Source: Lachnospiraceae bacterium UBA7054 (lineage in GTDB: Bacteria; Bacillota; Clostridia; Lachnospirales; Lachnospiraceae). Taken from it: a stretch of 28,830 nt of DNA. Location of the stretch: NCBI GenBank assembly GCA_002492725.1, contig DLAF01000020.1:1-28830 (forward strand), written 5' to 3'. The notes below the pieces were generated by a model. It was not told where the DNA came from. It made no database searches and saw nothing but the letters and a program-made list of their open reading frames with translations. Positions 15,474 through 23,411 of this stretch are shown here, piece by piece. A program made the position numbers and the translations under genes. Every line of letters starts with the position of its first letter. The stretch's first letter is position 1.

Positions 15474-15519
15474 AAGTGTCCCGACAAAGCGCATAACAGT
15501 TCAGCCTATGGCTTCCCTA

Positions 15520-16308
15520 TTACGCTAATGCCTGACCCACCACTTTCTCAAGTTCCGTCACCATCGTGCTGACAATGGAGATTGTCGCCGGGTCTTTACA
15601 CATATTGTTCAGTAAAAGCTTCATATTCAGTTCAAAATTTGCCGGCAATATCCTGCACTCTTCCTTGCAGATTTCCATCAGGCGCTTTTCGCCCGGCTGC
15701 AGCATTTCATTTGCCGCAAAGAGCACATCAAAATAGGAAGCCAGAAAACGGTGCACCGTATGATTGATGTTTACGATATCCCCCCGCATCATCGCCTTTT
15801 CGATCTGGGCGATAAAAGACGGCATCCCGTACTTGATCAGATTCATATGATAGCTGATAATATTATTTTTCAACTCCTGCGGATAGGGAATATCATACTT
15901 CTCCTTTGCCGCTGCCAAAAGACCGCCCTTATCGTAGGCAATGCGGCCCAGCAGAAGGTTATGCCACAGGCCCGTGGTGCAGCCGTTTTGCGGTTCAAAG
16001 TGCACGGCTACCCGGTCGATTGTAGCCAAAAATTCATCCAAATTGCGGTAAATGATATTTAATTCTGAACTGTCATCATCCAGAATACAAATATCCTCAT
16101 GTTCCCGATAATGGTTGTCCAGCACCATGCTGCTGCAATGCTTTTCCAGAATGCGCCGCCGATCCTCCACAGGGATTGGTTCCACCGCATAAACATACAC
16201 ATCATAGTCCGAAAAAGCGTCATTCTTTTTGATGGCGCGGGAACCGCCCACCGCGATGGAACGCACCTGCGGAAATTTTGCATATTCATTAAAAATATCC
16301 TGTATCAT
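15520..16308 (-). CDS. MNT-type nucleotidyltransferase with DUF4037-like C-terminus
   Basis: 262 residues. The N-terminus carries the pol-beta superfamily signature: VGGSRAIKKNDAFSDYDVYVY (about 20-40), with GGS and the DxD pair (SDYDVY), and a likely third acidic residue in SELNIIY. The C-terminal helical part (about 105-262, GLWHNLLLGRIAYDKGGLL and LKNNIISYHMNLIKYG) resembles DUF4037. Such proteins transfer a nucleotide to an unknown acceptor, as aminoglycoside adenylyltransferases do. Start ATG at 16308 with TAGGAG 6 nt upstream. No partner HEPN gene is adjacent, which argues against a classical MNT-HEPN toxin-antitoxin pair. Confidence 0.8.
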   Translation of the reverse strand: MIQDIFNEYAKFPQVRSIAVGGSRAIKKNDAFSDYDVYVYAVEPIPVEDRRRILEKHCSSMVLDNHYREHEDICILDDDSSELNIIYRNLDEFLATIDRVAVHFEPQNGCTTGLWHNLLLGRIAYDKGGLLAAAKEKYDIPYPQELKNNIISYHMNLIKYGMPSFIAQIEKAMMRGDIVNINHTVHRFLASYFDVLFAANEMLQPGEKRLMEICKEECRILPANFELNMKLLLNNMCKDPATISIVSTMVTELEKVVGQALA

Positions 16309-16437
16309 CTCTTACTCCTAAACCGCCCAAACCTCCGTTTTATACCGTTACCATTTTATCAACAGATTCCTCCTTTTGGCAATCCTTATCCCAAAATTTC
16401 TCTAAATCTGGAAAGAGACCCCTCTCAGTGCCTTCCC

Positions 16438-17451
16438 TTATGTTCTTTTTCGCATCCTGAACTGCCGACTGTACACCCACAACAGACAGAAACACAAAAA
16501 CACATCCGCCAAAAGCCAAGCGCAGACTTCTCCCCAGAACACGCCCATCTGACCGATTTTCTTCGTCAGGAAAAAAGCGCAGCCCACCCGCATGACAAGC
16601 TGTAAAAAACTCGAGCACATGGGCAGCAGCGTATTGCCCATGCCCTGCACGCAGGCCCGCACGATATAGAGCAGATACAAAAGCCAGAAAAAGGCCGAAA
16701 GAATCTTAAGAAAGGCAAAGCCAATCTCCAGCGTCTGTGCGAGCACGCTTTCCTCTCCCGATAAAAAACAGCTTAAGATGAGCCTGGCAAAGGTTAACAT
16801 AACAAAGGATACCACCGCATAGCTGTAAGAAACAGCCGCTGTCTCAAGCAGCCCGTAAAGCTTATTTGCCGCCGTAAATCCCGCCACGAAAATCGTGCCG
16901 AAACCGTTGATGACGGACTGTACCGCCACGCCGCCAAGCCCCGTAATGACATTCTGCAGGCCCATCGGAAGTCCCAGATAAAGAAGCTGTCCAAGTCTCT
17001 CAGGCCGTATCCTAAAATCTTCCCTGCCAAGCCTTACAAAGCCGCCGCGACCAATTGCCCACAGTCAATACCCTGCCGAAAACAGCTGCGACAGCAGAGT
17101 GGCTAATGCCGCACCCAAAACCCCCAGATGCAGAACCACCACAAACAAAAGATCGAGAATGGTATTACAGACCGCAGCCAGGGAAACCGCGACAAGCGGC
17201 GTTCTGCTGTCACCCGCAGCCCGCAGGAATGCCGCCAGCATATTATAACAAAAAGATATGCACACCCCGCCGTAAAGTGTTCGCAGATAAGTATGTGCCA
17301 TCTCCATCATATCCTGCGGCGTGTTGAGCAGGCGCAATACTAGTTTACATAATACCAGCCACTCTGTTGCGCCCAGAGCCGCCAGTGCCGTCACGCCAAG
17401 ATAGTTTCCCACGAGCATCGTGTCCACAAAGGTATATAACTGCCCCTCCTT
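16438..17451 (-). pseudogene. Decayed MATE-family multidrug efflux gene
   Basis: One reading frame from 17451 to 16438 encodes recognisable MATE segments: TFVDTMLVGNYLGVTALAAL, LRLLNTPQDM, FLRAAGDSRTPLV, GLPMGLQNVITGLGG, FTAANKLYGLLETAAV and VQGMGNTLLPM. It is broken by an in-frame TGA at 17065-17067. It is also short: about 337 codons against roughly 450 for the family. Three parts appear to be missing: the first 25-30 residues (the frame begins at QLYTF right after an AAGGAGG), about 60 residues between GATEWLVL and LRLLNTP, and about 35-40 residues between SYAVVSFV and MLTFARLIL. The two internal losses keep frame. Their junctions carry TTATGTAAAC (17343-17352) and TTATGTTAAC (16793-16802). 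A functional product is very unlikely. Confidence 0.85.
17342..17352 (-). repeat. XerD-arm-like motif TTATGTAAACT (copy 5) at a deletion junction
   Basis: Exact 11-mer on the minus strand, in a different reading frame from the other genic copies (Leu-Cys-Lys-Leu). It lies where about 60 MATE residues seem to be missing. It is flanked by near-direct repeats CTGGTATT and CTAGTATT. Confidence 0.6.
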
Positions 17452-18069
17452 CTATTCCGAAGCTGTCTCCACGGCCACCTCCGCTGTCGTCTCCATGCCC
17501 TCCGGCATCCCGACGTTCGTCTCCGCATTTTGGGACGCCTCAAACGGATCCTCGTACTCCTTCTCTTCCTCTTCGCCCCAGAGGGACTCCCACTCCTTGT
17601 GTTTCCCTTCCATGTTCATGGCCGCCATTTCTTTGGCCATCTGATAGATCTCCATGTTAAAATCCATCAGCTTCTTTTCATCCTGCGCAGGCACGTGGTC
17701 ACCGCGGCTGATCCTTCTGGCGATTTCCAGACACTTTGCCATCTCCTCGCCATACTCCTCCATGGCGTCCGCCTGCTGCTTAGAAGCTACGCTGTTAAAG
17801 ATCCCGACTTCCTGCTCGATCAGATCATCGAGTGTCTTTTCATTATCCTTGATCTGTCCGGAAAGTTCGTCGATCTTTTCCTGCAACTCCTTTTCCCGCT
17901 CCAGATAGGCTTCGGAAAGTTCAAAGGTCACGCCCTGTTCTTCGCTTTTCTTGCGGGCCTGTTCCATCTTTTCCCGATGCTCTTTCTGTTGGTTTACATA
18001 ATCTCTCTTCTGTCCCCTTAAAAGACCAAGCTGCTGTCTGTAGGCTTTCTGCGCTTCGCCGATTTTCAT
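17452..18069 (-). CDS. Coiled-coil hypothetical protein
   Basis: 205 residues, highly charged, no signal peptide or membrane segment. Residues about 5-110 are a long amphipathic coiled coil rich in Lys, Glu and Gln (QQKEHREKMEQARKK, EREKELQEKIDELSGQ). A helical middle (GIFNSVASKQQADAMEEYGE) and an acidic, low-complexity tail (EEEEKEYEDPFEAS) follow. I do not recognise a family; similar cytoplasmic coiled-coil proteins occur in Lachnospiraceae. Start ATG at 18069 with AAGGAGG 10 nt upstream. Its stop is followed at once by the ribosome binding site of the decayed MATE gene, so the two once formed an operon. It contains an exact TTATGTAAAC read as Asp-Tyr-Val-Asn. Confidence 0.75.
   Translation of the reverse strand: MKIGEAQKAYRQQLGLLRGQKRDYVNQQKEHREKMEQARKKSEEQGVTFELSEAYLEREKELQEKIDELSGQIKDNEKTLDDLIEQEVGIFNSVASKQQADAMEEYGEEMAKCLEIARRISRGDHVPAQDEKKLMDFNMEIYQMAKEMAAMNMEGKHKEWESLWGEEEEKEYEDPFEASQNAETNVGMPEGMETTAEVAVETASE
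17992..18001 (-). repeat. XerD-arm-like motif TTATGTAAAC (copy 6)
   Basis: Exact 10-mer on the minus strand within the coiled-coil gene, read as Asp-Tyr-Val-Asn-Gln. Confidence 0.55.
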
Positions 18070-18189
18070 ATGATGAAAACCTCCTTATTTCTGTTTTGCG
18101 GGTCGGATATCCTGTTTCTTATTTTATAATATCGACTGATTGACGGCATTTCTATAGTATCACGCATCCGTAAGCCGCCAAAATTCCTA

Positions 18190-18219
18190 TTGCCCGCCCT
18201 AAGGCGCTCATGGTATAGT
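18190..18219 (+). promoter_or_regulatory. Probable promoter of the Cys-rich hypothetical gene
   Basis: TTGCCC (18190-18195), an 18-bp spacer, then TATAGT (18214-18219), about 42 bp upstream of the ATG at 18261. It lies in the divergent intergenic region. The -35 match is partial. Confidence 0.45.
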
Positions 18220-18260
18220 GTAGCTACAATCAGATCATAAACGATTCGGAGGGTAAAAGT

Positions 18261-18701
18261 ATGGCGGAAGAACATAAGAAAGGGTTAAATGCCGATTTGG
18301 TCGGCGATGATCTGGAAAACTGCTGCCGAAAAGAAACAGCCTGCGGACAGTGCCAGAAGAACAACTGCGTCATCGGTTACGGAAAACAATGCATCAGCGC
18401 CTACAAACAGGCGCCGAAAAAGGAAGTTGCAAAGGGAATGGAGAATATTCCCACAACGGACTTCAAAGTATTCGACGAGGTGGAATTGGAGACGGCAATC
18501 GCACATATCTTAAAGGAATGCAAGGACTGCAAAGAAGACCACACGGACGAATGCATCATCAATGTGATCAGAAGCTGCTATGAGGTGGGGCTTTTAGGCG
18601 ACGTGCAGCCTTATGAGGGCAGCGCCCTGCAATATTTGATGTATATCAAGGAGCACTTTCCCGATCAATCGCTCCAGATTGCCGAACTTTACCGGAGCTG
18701 A
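18261..18701 (+). CDS. Cys-rich hypothetical protein
   Basis: 146 residues, soluble, eleven cysteines in clusters: ENCCRKETACGQCQKNNC (about 19-36), a Cys at 44, then ECKDCKEDHTDEC (about 90-102) and a Cys near 110. The pattern suggests metal binding (zinc or an iron-sulfur cluster), but no known cluster family is recognised. The C-terminal part is helical (ALQYLMYIKEHFPDQSL). Start ATG at 18261 with CGGAGGG about 8 nt upstream and a promoter-like pair further up. It is transcribed divergently from the coiled-coil gene and followed at 228 bp by the phosphatase gene, probably as its own unit. It contains no XerD-like motif. Confidence 0.8.
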   Translation: MAEEHKKGLNADLVGDDLENCCRKETACGQCQKNNCVIGYGKQCISAYKQAPKKEVAKGMENIPTTDFKVFDEVELETAIAHILKECKDCKEDHTDECIINVIRSCYEVGLLGDVQPYEGSALQYLMYIKEHFPDQSLQIAELYRS

Positions 18702-18889
18702 AACGGCAGCCTTATTATCAAAGAAAAACCGTATCCATTCTCCCGATTCACTTCGGCACCTGTCGGATTCCTCCTGTCCGCTTCCGTCGGTCTTCATCCG
18801 ATTCTCCATGATATCCTGCAAGCCGTAGCCTGCCGTTATCCGTAGAAAAAGGATGGTTTCGGCTAAAGATCGCATTTTAACTTATTTTT

Positions 18890-18898
18890 TGTTATAAT
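18890..18898 (+). promoter_or_regulatory. Extended -10 promoter element of the phosphatase gene
   Basis: TGTTATAAT (TGn plus perfect TATAAT) lies 46 bp upstream of the ATG at 18945, after a T-rich stretch. No good -35 is seen, as is usual for extended -10 promoters. Confidence 0.5.
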
Positions 18899-18944
18899 AT
18901 AATCCTGTTATGCTAAAAGCAAAGATGAAATGAGGATACGACAG

Positions 18945-20429
18945 ATGAAAGTACATAACGAAAAGAAAAGAAAAAAGACAGATAGTGATACCCAGTGGCA
19001 GGCACTTTTGGAAAACGAGGCGGAGGCAAACCGCTATGCCGCGAAATGCCTGGCGGTATGCGCGGGCGTTGGCGCCCTTGCATGGCTTTTCAATCTTCTG
19101 GGCATCTTTATTATTCCGGCTGCGATCATGAATATCGGTATGCCCTTCACCATCCTGTTTTTCCTGCTGCCAACTCTGCTTTGCAAACTCACAAATGGCA
19201 CACCGCCATGGCTAAAATACGCCATTGTCATCTGCGGCACTATCAGTATCTTCATCCTCTCAAGTGCCATGCCCAAACATGGCGTGCTGGCGTGGGCGGT
19301 TCCACTTGTTTTAAGCTGCCATTATTACAGTAAAAACCTGACCAGACTTACGCTTGTGGCTTCCTGGGTGTTCTTTTCCGCCTCCATCTATATTGGTATC
19401 TACTGCGGCGAGGGGGATCTGAACCTGTTCTTCATGTCATTCGAGCATTTTGAGGAAGTTGTGATGCAGCGGGAAATGTATGATGCCACTATTTTCTCAG
19501 CGTTTCCGCGCATTCCCACGGCTGGTATGCTGAAAAGCTCCACCCTCTTTTTCGTATTTCCGCGCGCCCTGATCCTGCTGGGGATTTCCTCCATCTGCAC
19601 CACCATTGCCGCAAGGACCAGACGGCTTTTGGAACGGCAGATCAAGGACAGCGAAGAAAGACAGCGCATCTCCACGGAACTGGACGTTGCCACGAGGATC
19701 CAGGCAGACATGCTTCCCTGCATTTTCCCTGCCTTTCCGGATCGTCCCGAATTTGACATTTACGCCACCATGAATCCTGCCAAGGAAGTGGGCGGCGACT
19801 TCTACGATTTCTTTATGGTAGACGATACGCATCTTGCCATCGTAATCGCCGACGTATCGGGAAAAGGCGTTCCCGCAGCACTCTTTATGGTGATCGGCAA
19901 GACGCTGATAAGCGACCACACCAAACCCGGCACGGATCTTGGAAAGGTCTTCTCGGAAGTCAACGAACTGCTGTGCCGCGCCAACAATGAAGGACTGTTC
20001 ATCACCGCCTTTGAAGGCGTCCTTGACCTTGTAACAGGAGAATTTACCTTCGTTAATGCAGGCCATGAAATGCCCTTTATCGCAAAGTCCGGCGGTGTCT
20101 ACGAGGCGCAAAAACTGCGCCCCGGCTTCGTGCTGGCGGGCATGGAAGGCATGGTATATCAAAGCGGAAGCATACAGCTTTCCCCGGGCGATAAGATTTT
20201 CCAATATACGGACGGCGTGACGGAGGCCACCAACGCCGCGTATGAGCTTTACGGTATGGAGCGGCTTTCCAAGGTGCTGGCGGAAAATACCGATAAAAAA
20301 CCCGCGGAGCTTCTTTCTATCGTAAAGGCTGATATCGACGCCTTTGTGGGCGACGCGCCGCAGTTCGACGACATAACCATGCTATGCGTGTCCTATTTGC
20401 AGCGGCTTAAGGATGTGCAGACAAAATAA
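18945..20429 (+). CDS. Membrane-bound PP2C-type phosphatase (SpoIIE/RsbU family)
   Basis: About 494 residues. The N-terminal half (about 35-225) holds some six membrane segments. A short helical linker (LERQIKDSEERQRIS) leads to a complete SpoIIE/PP2C catalytic domain: ELDVATRIQADMLPC, KEVGGDFYDFF and IVIADVSGKGVPAALFM (metal-binding Asp residues), VNAGHEMPFI, GDKIFQYTDGVTEATN and QFDDITMLC. Such proteins dephosphorylate anti-anti-sigma (STAS) proteins in partner-switching stress or sporulation signalling. No STAS or anti-sigma kinase gene is nearby, so the target is remote. ATG at 18945 has TGAGGA 8 nt upstream and was chosen over the ATG at 18930, which overlaps that site. The gene is convergent with the bceB-like gene across a shared terminator. 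Confidence 0.9.
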   Translation: MKVHNEKKRKKTDSDTQWQALLENEAEANRYAAKCLAVCAGVGALAWLFNLLGIFIIPAAIMNIGMPFTILFFLLPTLLCKLTNGTPPWLKYAIVICGTISIFILSSAMPKHGVLAWAVPLVLSCHYYSKNLTRLTLVASWVFFSASIYIGIYCGEGDLNLFFMSFEHFEEVVMQREMYDATIFSAFPRIPTAGMLKSSTLFFVFPRALILLGISSICTTIAARTRRLLERQIKDSEERQRISTELDVATRIQADMLPCIFPAFPDRPEFDIYATMNPAKEVGGDFYDFFMVDDTHLAIVIADVSGKGVPAALFMVIGKTLISDHTKPGTDLGKVFSEVNELLCRANNEGLFITAFEGVLDLVTGEFTFVNAGHEMPFIAKSGGVYEAQKLRPGFVLAGMEGMVYQSGSIQLSPGDKIFQYTDGVTEATNAAYELYGMERLSKVLAENTDKKPAELLSIVKADIDAFVGDAPQFDDITMLCVSYLQRLKDVQTK

Positions 20430-20448
20430 ATGCTTCCATAAAACCGGC

Positions 20449-20483
20449 AAAAGCCTCAGACTGTACTGCAGTCCGGGGCTTTT
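20449..20483. terminator. Bidirectional terminator between convergent genes
   Basis: AAAAGCC (20449-20455) and GGCTTTT (20477-20483) pair, extended by G-U/C-G pairs and an inner GACTG/CAGTC stem. Flanking A and T runs serve both strands. It lies between the phosphatase stop (20429) and the permease stop (20486). Confidence 0.8.
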
Positions 20484-20485
20484 CT

Positions 20486-22492
20486 TCACTTTCTCACAAT
20501 ACGGTAATACGTCCTCGCCGTCATCCCATAACTTGCCGCATATAAAAGCGCCACAGCAGCAGCCACGACCGCACAGCAGCGGATCAGGAGCCTTGTGTCA
20601 AAAAAGTTTAAGACTGCCAACAGCCCGTTTACCATTACCAGTCCGGCCGCCGTGTGAAGGAGCGCGCCCGCAAGGGGCAGGAAAAACACCAGCAGAATCT
20701 GTCTGCGGATCGTGCCTCTGATCTCCGCGTCGCTCATACCCACCTTGCGCATAATACCGAAGCTGTCCTGATCCTCAAACCCTTCCGAAACCTGCTTAAA
20801 GTACATGATGAGCAGAAGGCACATAAAGAATAACATGCCGAACACCATGCCGATAAAGAGCAGGCCGCCGTTCATGGAGCGGGTTTCTCCCCTTCGTTCC
20901 AGCCCATTATCAAGCGCCAGAAAATCCTGCTGCCCCTGGCACCATGCCATCCATTCCGCGATCATGGCGGTTCTCTCCGTTTCCTTTCCCTCAAGCAAAA
21001 GATTTAGGTGCCGCACGCCGCTGTGCAGAAAACCCTCCAGATCGGTGACGCCGTTTTCCTTTGCCCACGCCGTCACAAAGCCGTCAAGCGTCTCCTGATC
21101 TTTCACCACGATCACATACTCCGAATAGTAATCAAACATCCTGTTACTTGCCTGCGGATAGGGGTAAATGCACTCCGGCTCCTCCTTGACGTCAGCCTCC
21201 ATACCCATGAAATTCACACGGTCAAAGCCAAAGGGTTTTCCCGTGCCATAAAGAAGCACTTCGCCCTCCTCCAAAGTCTGATTCTCGTCCTCCAGACGGT
21301 TATAGTCATCCAGCGTCAGCAAGGTAACGCCAAACTGCTCGGCGTAAGGATATCCCGCAATGGACGCAAACACATTGCTCCCCTCCGCCTTACCGCAGGA
21401 AAGCCTCATACCGTTGTAACAGTCCAGTCTCCTAATCTTCTGTCCGTACTTTTCGGCAAGTTCCTCTGCCTTTTCCTCCGCCTTTTCCTTCACATCGCTA
21501 TTTTCCGAATAGCCTGCCTCCACATCGTAGGGATTGTTATAATAGGCAACCTGATCCATCCCCATCCACAAACTGACCGTACAAGTCAACGTAATCAGCA
21601 GCATGGTGGAAAAGATACAGATATTGGACAGACCGGCCGCATTCTTTTTCATGCGGTAGAGCATGCCGGAGATTGTCACCTGATTGCCCGGCCTGTAATA
21701 TATTCTTTTCCTTTTTTTCAGCAGCTTCAGAAATGCAACGCTTCCTGAAGTAAACAGAAGGTATGTGCCCAACACCACCAGGAGCACCGCCAGAAAAAAG
21801 CTCGTAAAGATCATGCTGTCAAGCCGGCTGGTGACGGAAAGATAATACCCGCTCCCCAACAGGATCACACCGAGCGCAGACCACAGCCCGATACGTTTTA
21901 CCTCCTTCTCCCCCTTTCTGCTCTCGGACAACAGTTCCGTCGGTTTCATGCGAAAAACACCCCACAGACTTCTGACAAAGAGACAGCAAAAAACAACCGC
22001 AAAATACCGCATGGTCTCCAGGACGGCTCTCCCGGAAAAAGTAAACTCCGCTTCCACATCCAGCTGCGACATGCGAAGCAGCACCAAAAACATCAGTTTA
22101 TTCAACACAAAGCCCAGGATGATCCCCGCAGCGACACTAATCAGATACACGCCTGCCGTTTCCCAAAAAAGCATGACGGCAATGTGCTTCCTCTCCAGTC
22201 CCAAAATGCTGTAAAGCCCCAGTTCCCGCTTTCTCCGCTTCTGCAAAAAGCTGCCTGCGTAGAGCAGGAACAAACATAAAATAATCGCTAACAATCCTTT
22301 CCCCAGGCTCAACATCAGCCATGTATAGCCCGCCTTGGGCAGCTTTTTCATCAGATCGTTTTGCAAAAGTGACGAAAACAGATAGTAGCTGAAGACGGAA
22401 AAAAAGCAGGCCAGCAGATAGGGACGGTAGACCAGCTTATTTTGTTTCATTCCCTTAAAAGCCATCATAGGCAGTAGTTTTGTTTTATTCAT
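20486..22492 (-). CDS. BceB-type ABC transporter permease
   Basis: 668 residues with ten expected membrane segments in the BceB (FtsX-domain) arrangement. FtsX domains lie near the N-terminus (ELGLYSILGLERKHIAVM, about 90-107) and near the C-terminus (DSFGIMRKVGMSDAEIRG). A large extracellular domain of about 220 residues lies between TM7 and TM8 (about 325-550), the part that senses peptide antibiotics in this family. With the ATPase it frees lipid-linked cell-wall precursors from antimicrobial peptides and signals flux to the adjacent kinase. ATG at 22492 with AGGAGGG about 5 nt upstream, 9 bp after the ATPase stop. The ligand cannot be predicted from sequence. Confidence 0.92.
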   Translation of the reverse strand: MNKTKLLPMMAFKGMKQNKLVYRPYLLACFFSVFSYYLFSSLLQNDLMKKLPKAGYTWLMLSLGKGLLAIILCLFLLYAGSFLQKRRKRELGLYSILGLERKHIAVMLFWETAGVYLISVAAGIILGFVLNKLMFLVLLRMSQLDVEAEFTFSGRAVLETMRYFAVVFCCLFVRSLWGVFRMKPTELLSESRKGEKEVKRIGLWSALGVILLGSGYYLSVTSRLDSMIFTSFFLAVLLVVLGTYLLFTSGSVAFLKLLKKRKRIYYRPGNQVTISGMLYRMKKNAAGLSNICIFSTMLLITLTCTVSLWMGMDQVAYYNNPYDVEAGYSENSDVKEKAEEKAEELAEKYGQKIRRLDCYNGMRLSCGKAEGSNVFASIAGYPYAEQFGVTLLTLDDYNRLEDENQTLEEGEVLLYGTGKPFGFDRVNFMGMEADVKEEPECIYPYPQASNRMFDYYSEYVIVVKDQETLDGFVTAWAKENGVTDLEGFLHSGVRHLNLLLEGKETERTAMIAEWMAWCQGQQDFLALDNGLERRGETRSMNGGLLFIGMVFGMLFFMCLLLIMYFKQVSEGFEDQDSFGIMRKVGMSDAEIRGTIRRQILLVFFLPLAGALLHTAAGLVMVNGLLAVLNFFDTRLLIRCCAVVAAAVALLYAASYGMTARTYYRIVRK

Positions 22493-22501
22493 GATTCCCT
22501 C

Positions 22502-23299
22502 CTACGCCTGTCCTTCCACCGCCGTTTCATCCTCCGCCGCATATCCCTGCTGCGCCTGGATCACCGTCAGGGCGTCCGATATCATACGATACATCGTCTC
22601 TTTGTCGTTGTCTCCCCTGTAGATCTGATGGAAGACGCAGCCGTCCTTGATAAAGAGCACCCGCCCCGCGTGGGCCGCCGCCTGAATGCTGTGTGTCACC
22701 ATGAGAATGGTCTGCCCCTCCCCGTTGATCTCCCCGAAGAGCTTCAACAGCTTCCCCGATGCCTTGGAATCCAGCGCTCCCGTGGGCTCGTCCGCCAGCA
22801 CAATATCCGGCTCTGTAATTAAAGCGCGGCACACCGCCGCCCGCTGCTTCTGCCCGCCCGACACCTCATAAGGGTATTTCTCCAAAAGGTCGCTGATTGC
22901 CAGTTTGCGGGCAAGGGGCGAAAGTCTCTCCTCCATTTCTCGAAAAGGCACGCCTGCCAGCACCAGCGGCAGGAAGATATTGTCTTTTAACGACATGGTG
23001 TCCAGCAGATTAAAGTCCTGAAAGACAAAACCCAGATGATCGCGTCTGAAAGCGCACAAGTCTTTCTGGCTGACCTTGGAAAGCTCCTGACCGTTTAACA
23101 ACACCTGTCCGCTGGTGGCGGTATCTAAGGACGCCAGAATATTTAAGAGCGTGGTCTTTCCTGAGCCGGACTCACCCATGATGGCGACATACTCTCCTTC
23201 TTCCACGGAGAAGTTGACGTCGTTTAAGGCCTGCACCTTGACCGCGCCGAAGCGGGTGGTGTAGGCTTTTTTTACGTTTTTTACGGTTAGTAATGACAT
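22502..23299 (-). CDS. BceA-type ABC transporter ATPase
   Basis: 265 residues, a LolD/MacB-type ATPase. Walker A is MGESGSGKTTLLN (about 40-52), Q-loop FVFQDFNLLDTMSL, signature EVSGGQKQRAAVCRAL, Walker B DIVLADEPTGALD and H-loop MVTHSIQAAAHA. A C-terminal extension of about 40 residues (YRGDNDKETMYRMISD) is typical of BceA-like proteins. It powers the permease encoded 9 bp downstream. ATG at 23299 with AAAGG about 10 nt upstream. Its promoter region holds a TATAAT, a BceR-type box and a terminator hairpin from the kinase gene. Confidence 0.95.
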   Translation of the reverse strand: MSLLTVKNVKKAYTTRFGAVKVQALNDVNFSVEEGEYVAIMGESGSGKTTLLNILASLDTATSGQVLLNGQELSKVSQKDLCAFRRDHLGFVFQDFNLLDTMSLKDNIFLPLVLAGVPFREMEERLSPLARKLAISDLLEKYPYEVSGGQKQRAAVCRALITEPDIVLADEPTGALDSKASGKLLKLFGEINGEGQTILMVTHSIQAAAHAGRVLFIKDGCVFHQIYRGDNDKETMYRMISDALTVIQAQQGYAAEDETAVEGQA

Positions 23300-23337
23300 A
23301 AATTTTTAACCTTTCTTCTAACATCAATTTTTCTAAC

Positions 23338-23343
23338 ATTATA
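23338..23343 (-). promoter_or_regulatory. -10 element of the bceAB-like operon
   Basis: TATAAT on the minus strand, about 40 bp upstream of the ATPase start. No recognisable -35 is present at 16-18 bp, which fits a promoter that depends on an activator such as the BceR-like regulator bound further upstream. Confidence 0.5.
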
Positions 23344-23348
23344 AACAA

Positions 23349-23391
23349 AAAAGGAAATGCGCTGCCATATATTTGGCTTACATTTCCTTTT
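23349..23391 (-). terminator. Hairpin terminator between the kinase gene and the ABC genes
   Basis: Perfect 11-bp arms AAAAGGAAATG/CATTTCCTTTT (23349-23359 and 23381-23391), with an inner GCCA/TGGC stem, followed on the minus strand by TTTTTTGTTT. It ends the regulator-kinase transcript and lies between the BceR-type box and the -10 of the ABC operon. Confidence 0.7.
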
Positions 23392-23397
23392 GGTAAC

Positions 23398-23411
23398 TTA
23401 CATTTTTGTAA
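23398..23411 (-). promoter_or_regulatory. BceR-type operator overlapping the kinase stop codon
   Basis: TTACATTTTTGTAA is an exact TTACA-N4-TGTAA inverted repeat, the consensus I recall for BceR-like regulators. It overlaps the last codons and stop of the kinase gene, about 60 bp upstream of the ABC operon -10. A further half-site (TGTAA on the minus strand, 23378-23382) lies exactly 20 bp downstream. Confidence 0.6.

Noticed and set aside
15386..15519. A T-box or arginine riboswitch before argJ
   Set aside because: The space between promoter and start is only about 50 bp, and no T-box sequence or specifier stem is seen. The only hairpin acts as the upstream gene's terminator.
15520..16308. 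MNT-HEPN toxin-antitoxin system
   Set aside because: The nucleotidyltransferase carries its own long C-terminal domain, and no small HEPN gene is adjacent.
16340..16618. A 92-codon minus-strand frame overlapping the MATE 3' end
   Set aside because: It is out of frame with recognisable MATE sequence, with no start signal or domain.
17065..17067. TGA recoding (selenocysteine or Trp) to rescue the MATE frame
   Set aside because: Other genes here use TGA as a normal stop (for example comEC and argD). No SECIS-like structure was seen, and large parts of the MATE fold are missing anyway.
19497..20204. A 235-codon minus-strand open frame
   Set aside because: It is antisense to the catalytic domain of the SpoIIE-type phosphatase, which has all its motifs.
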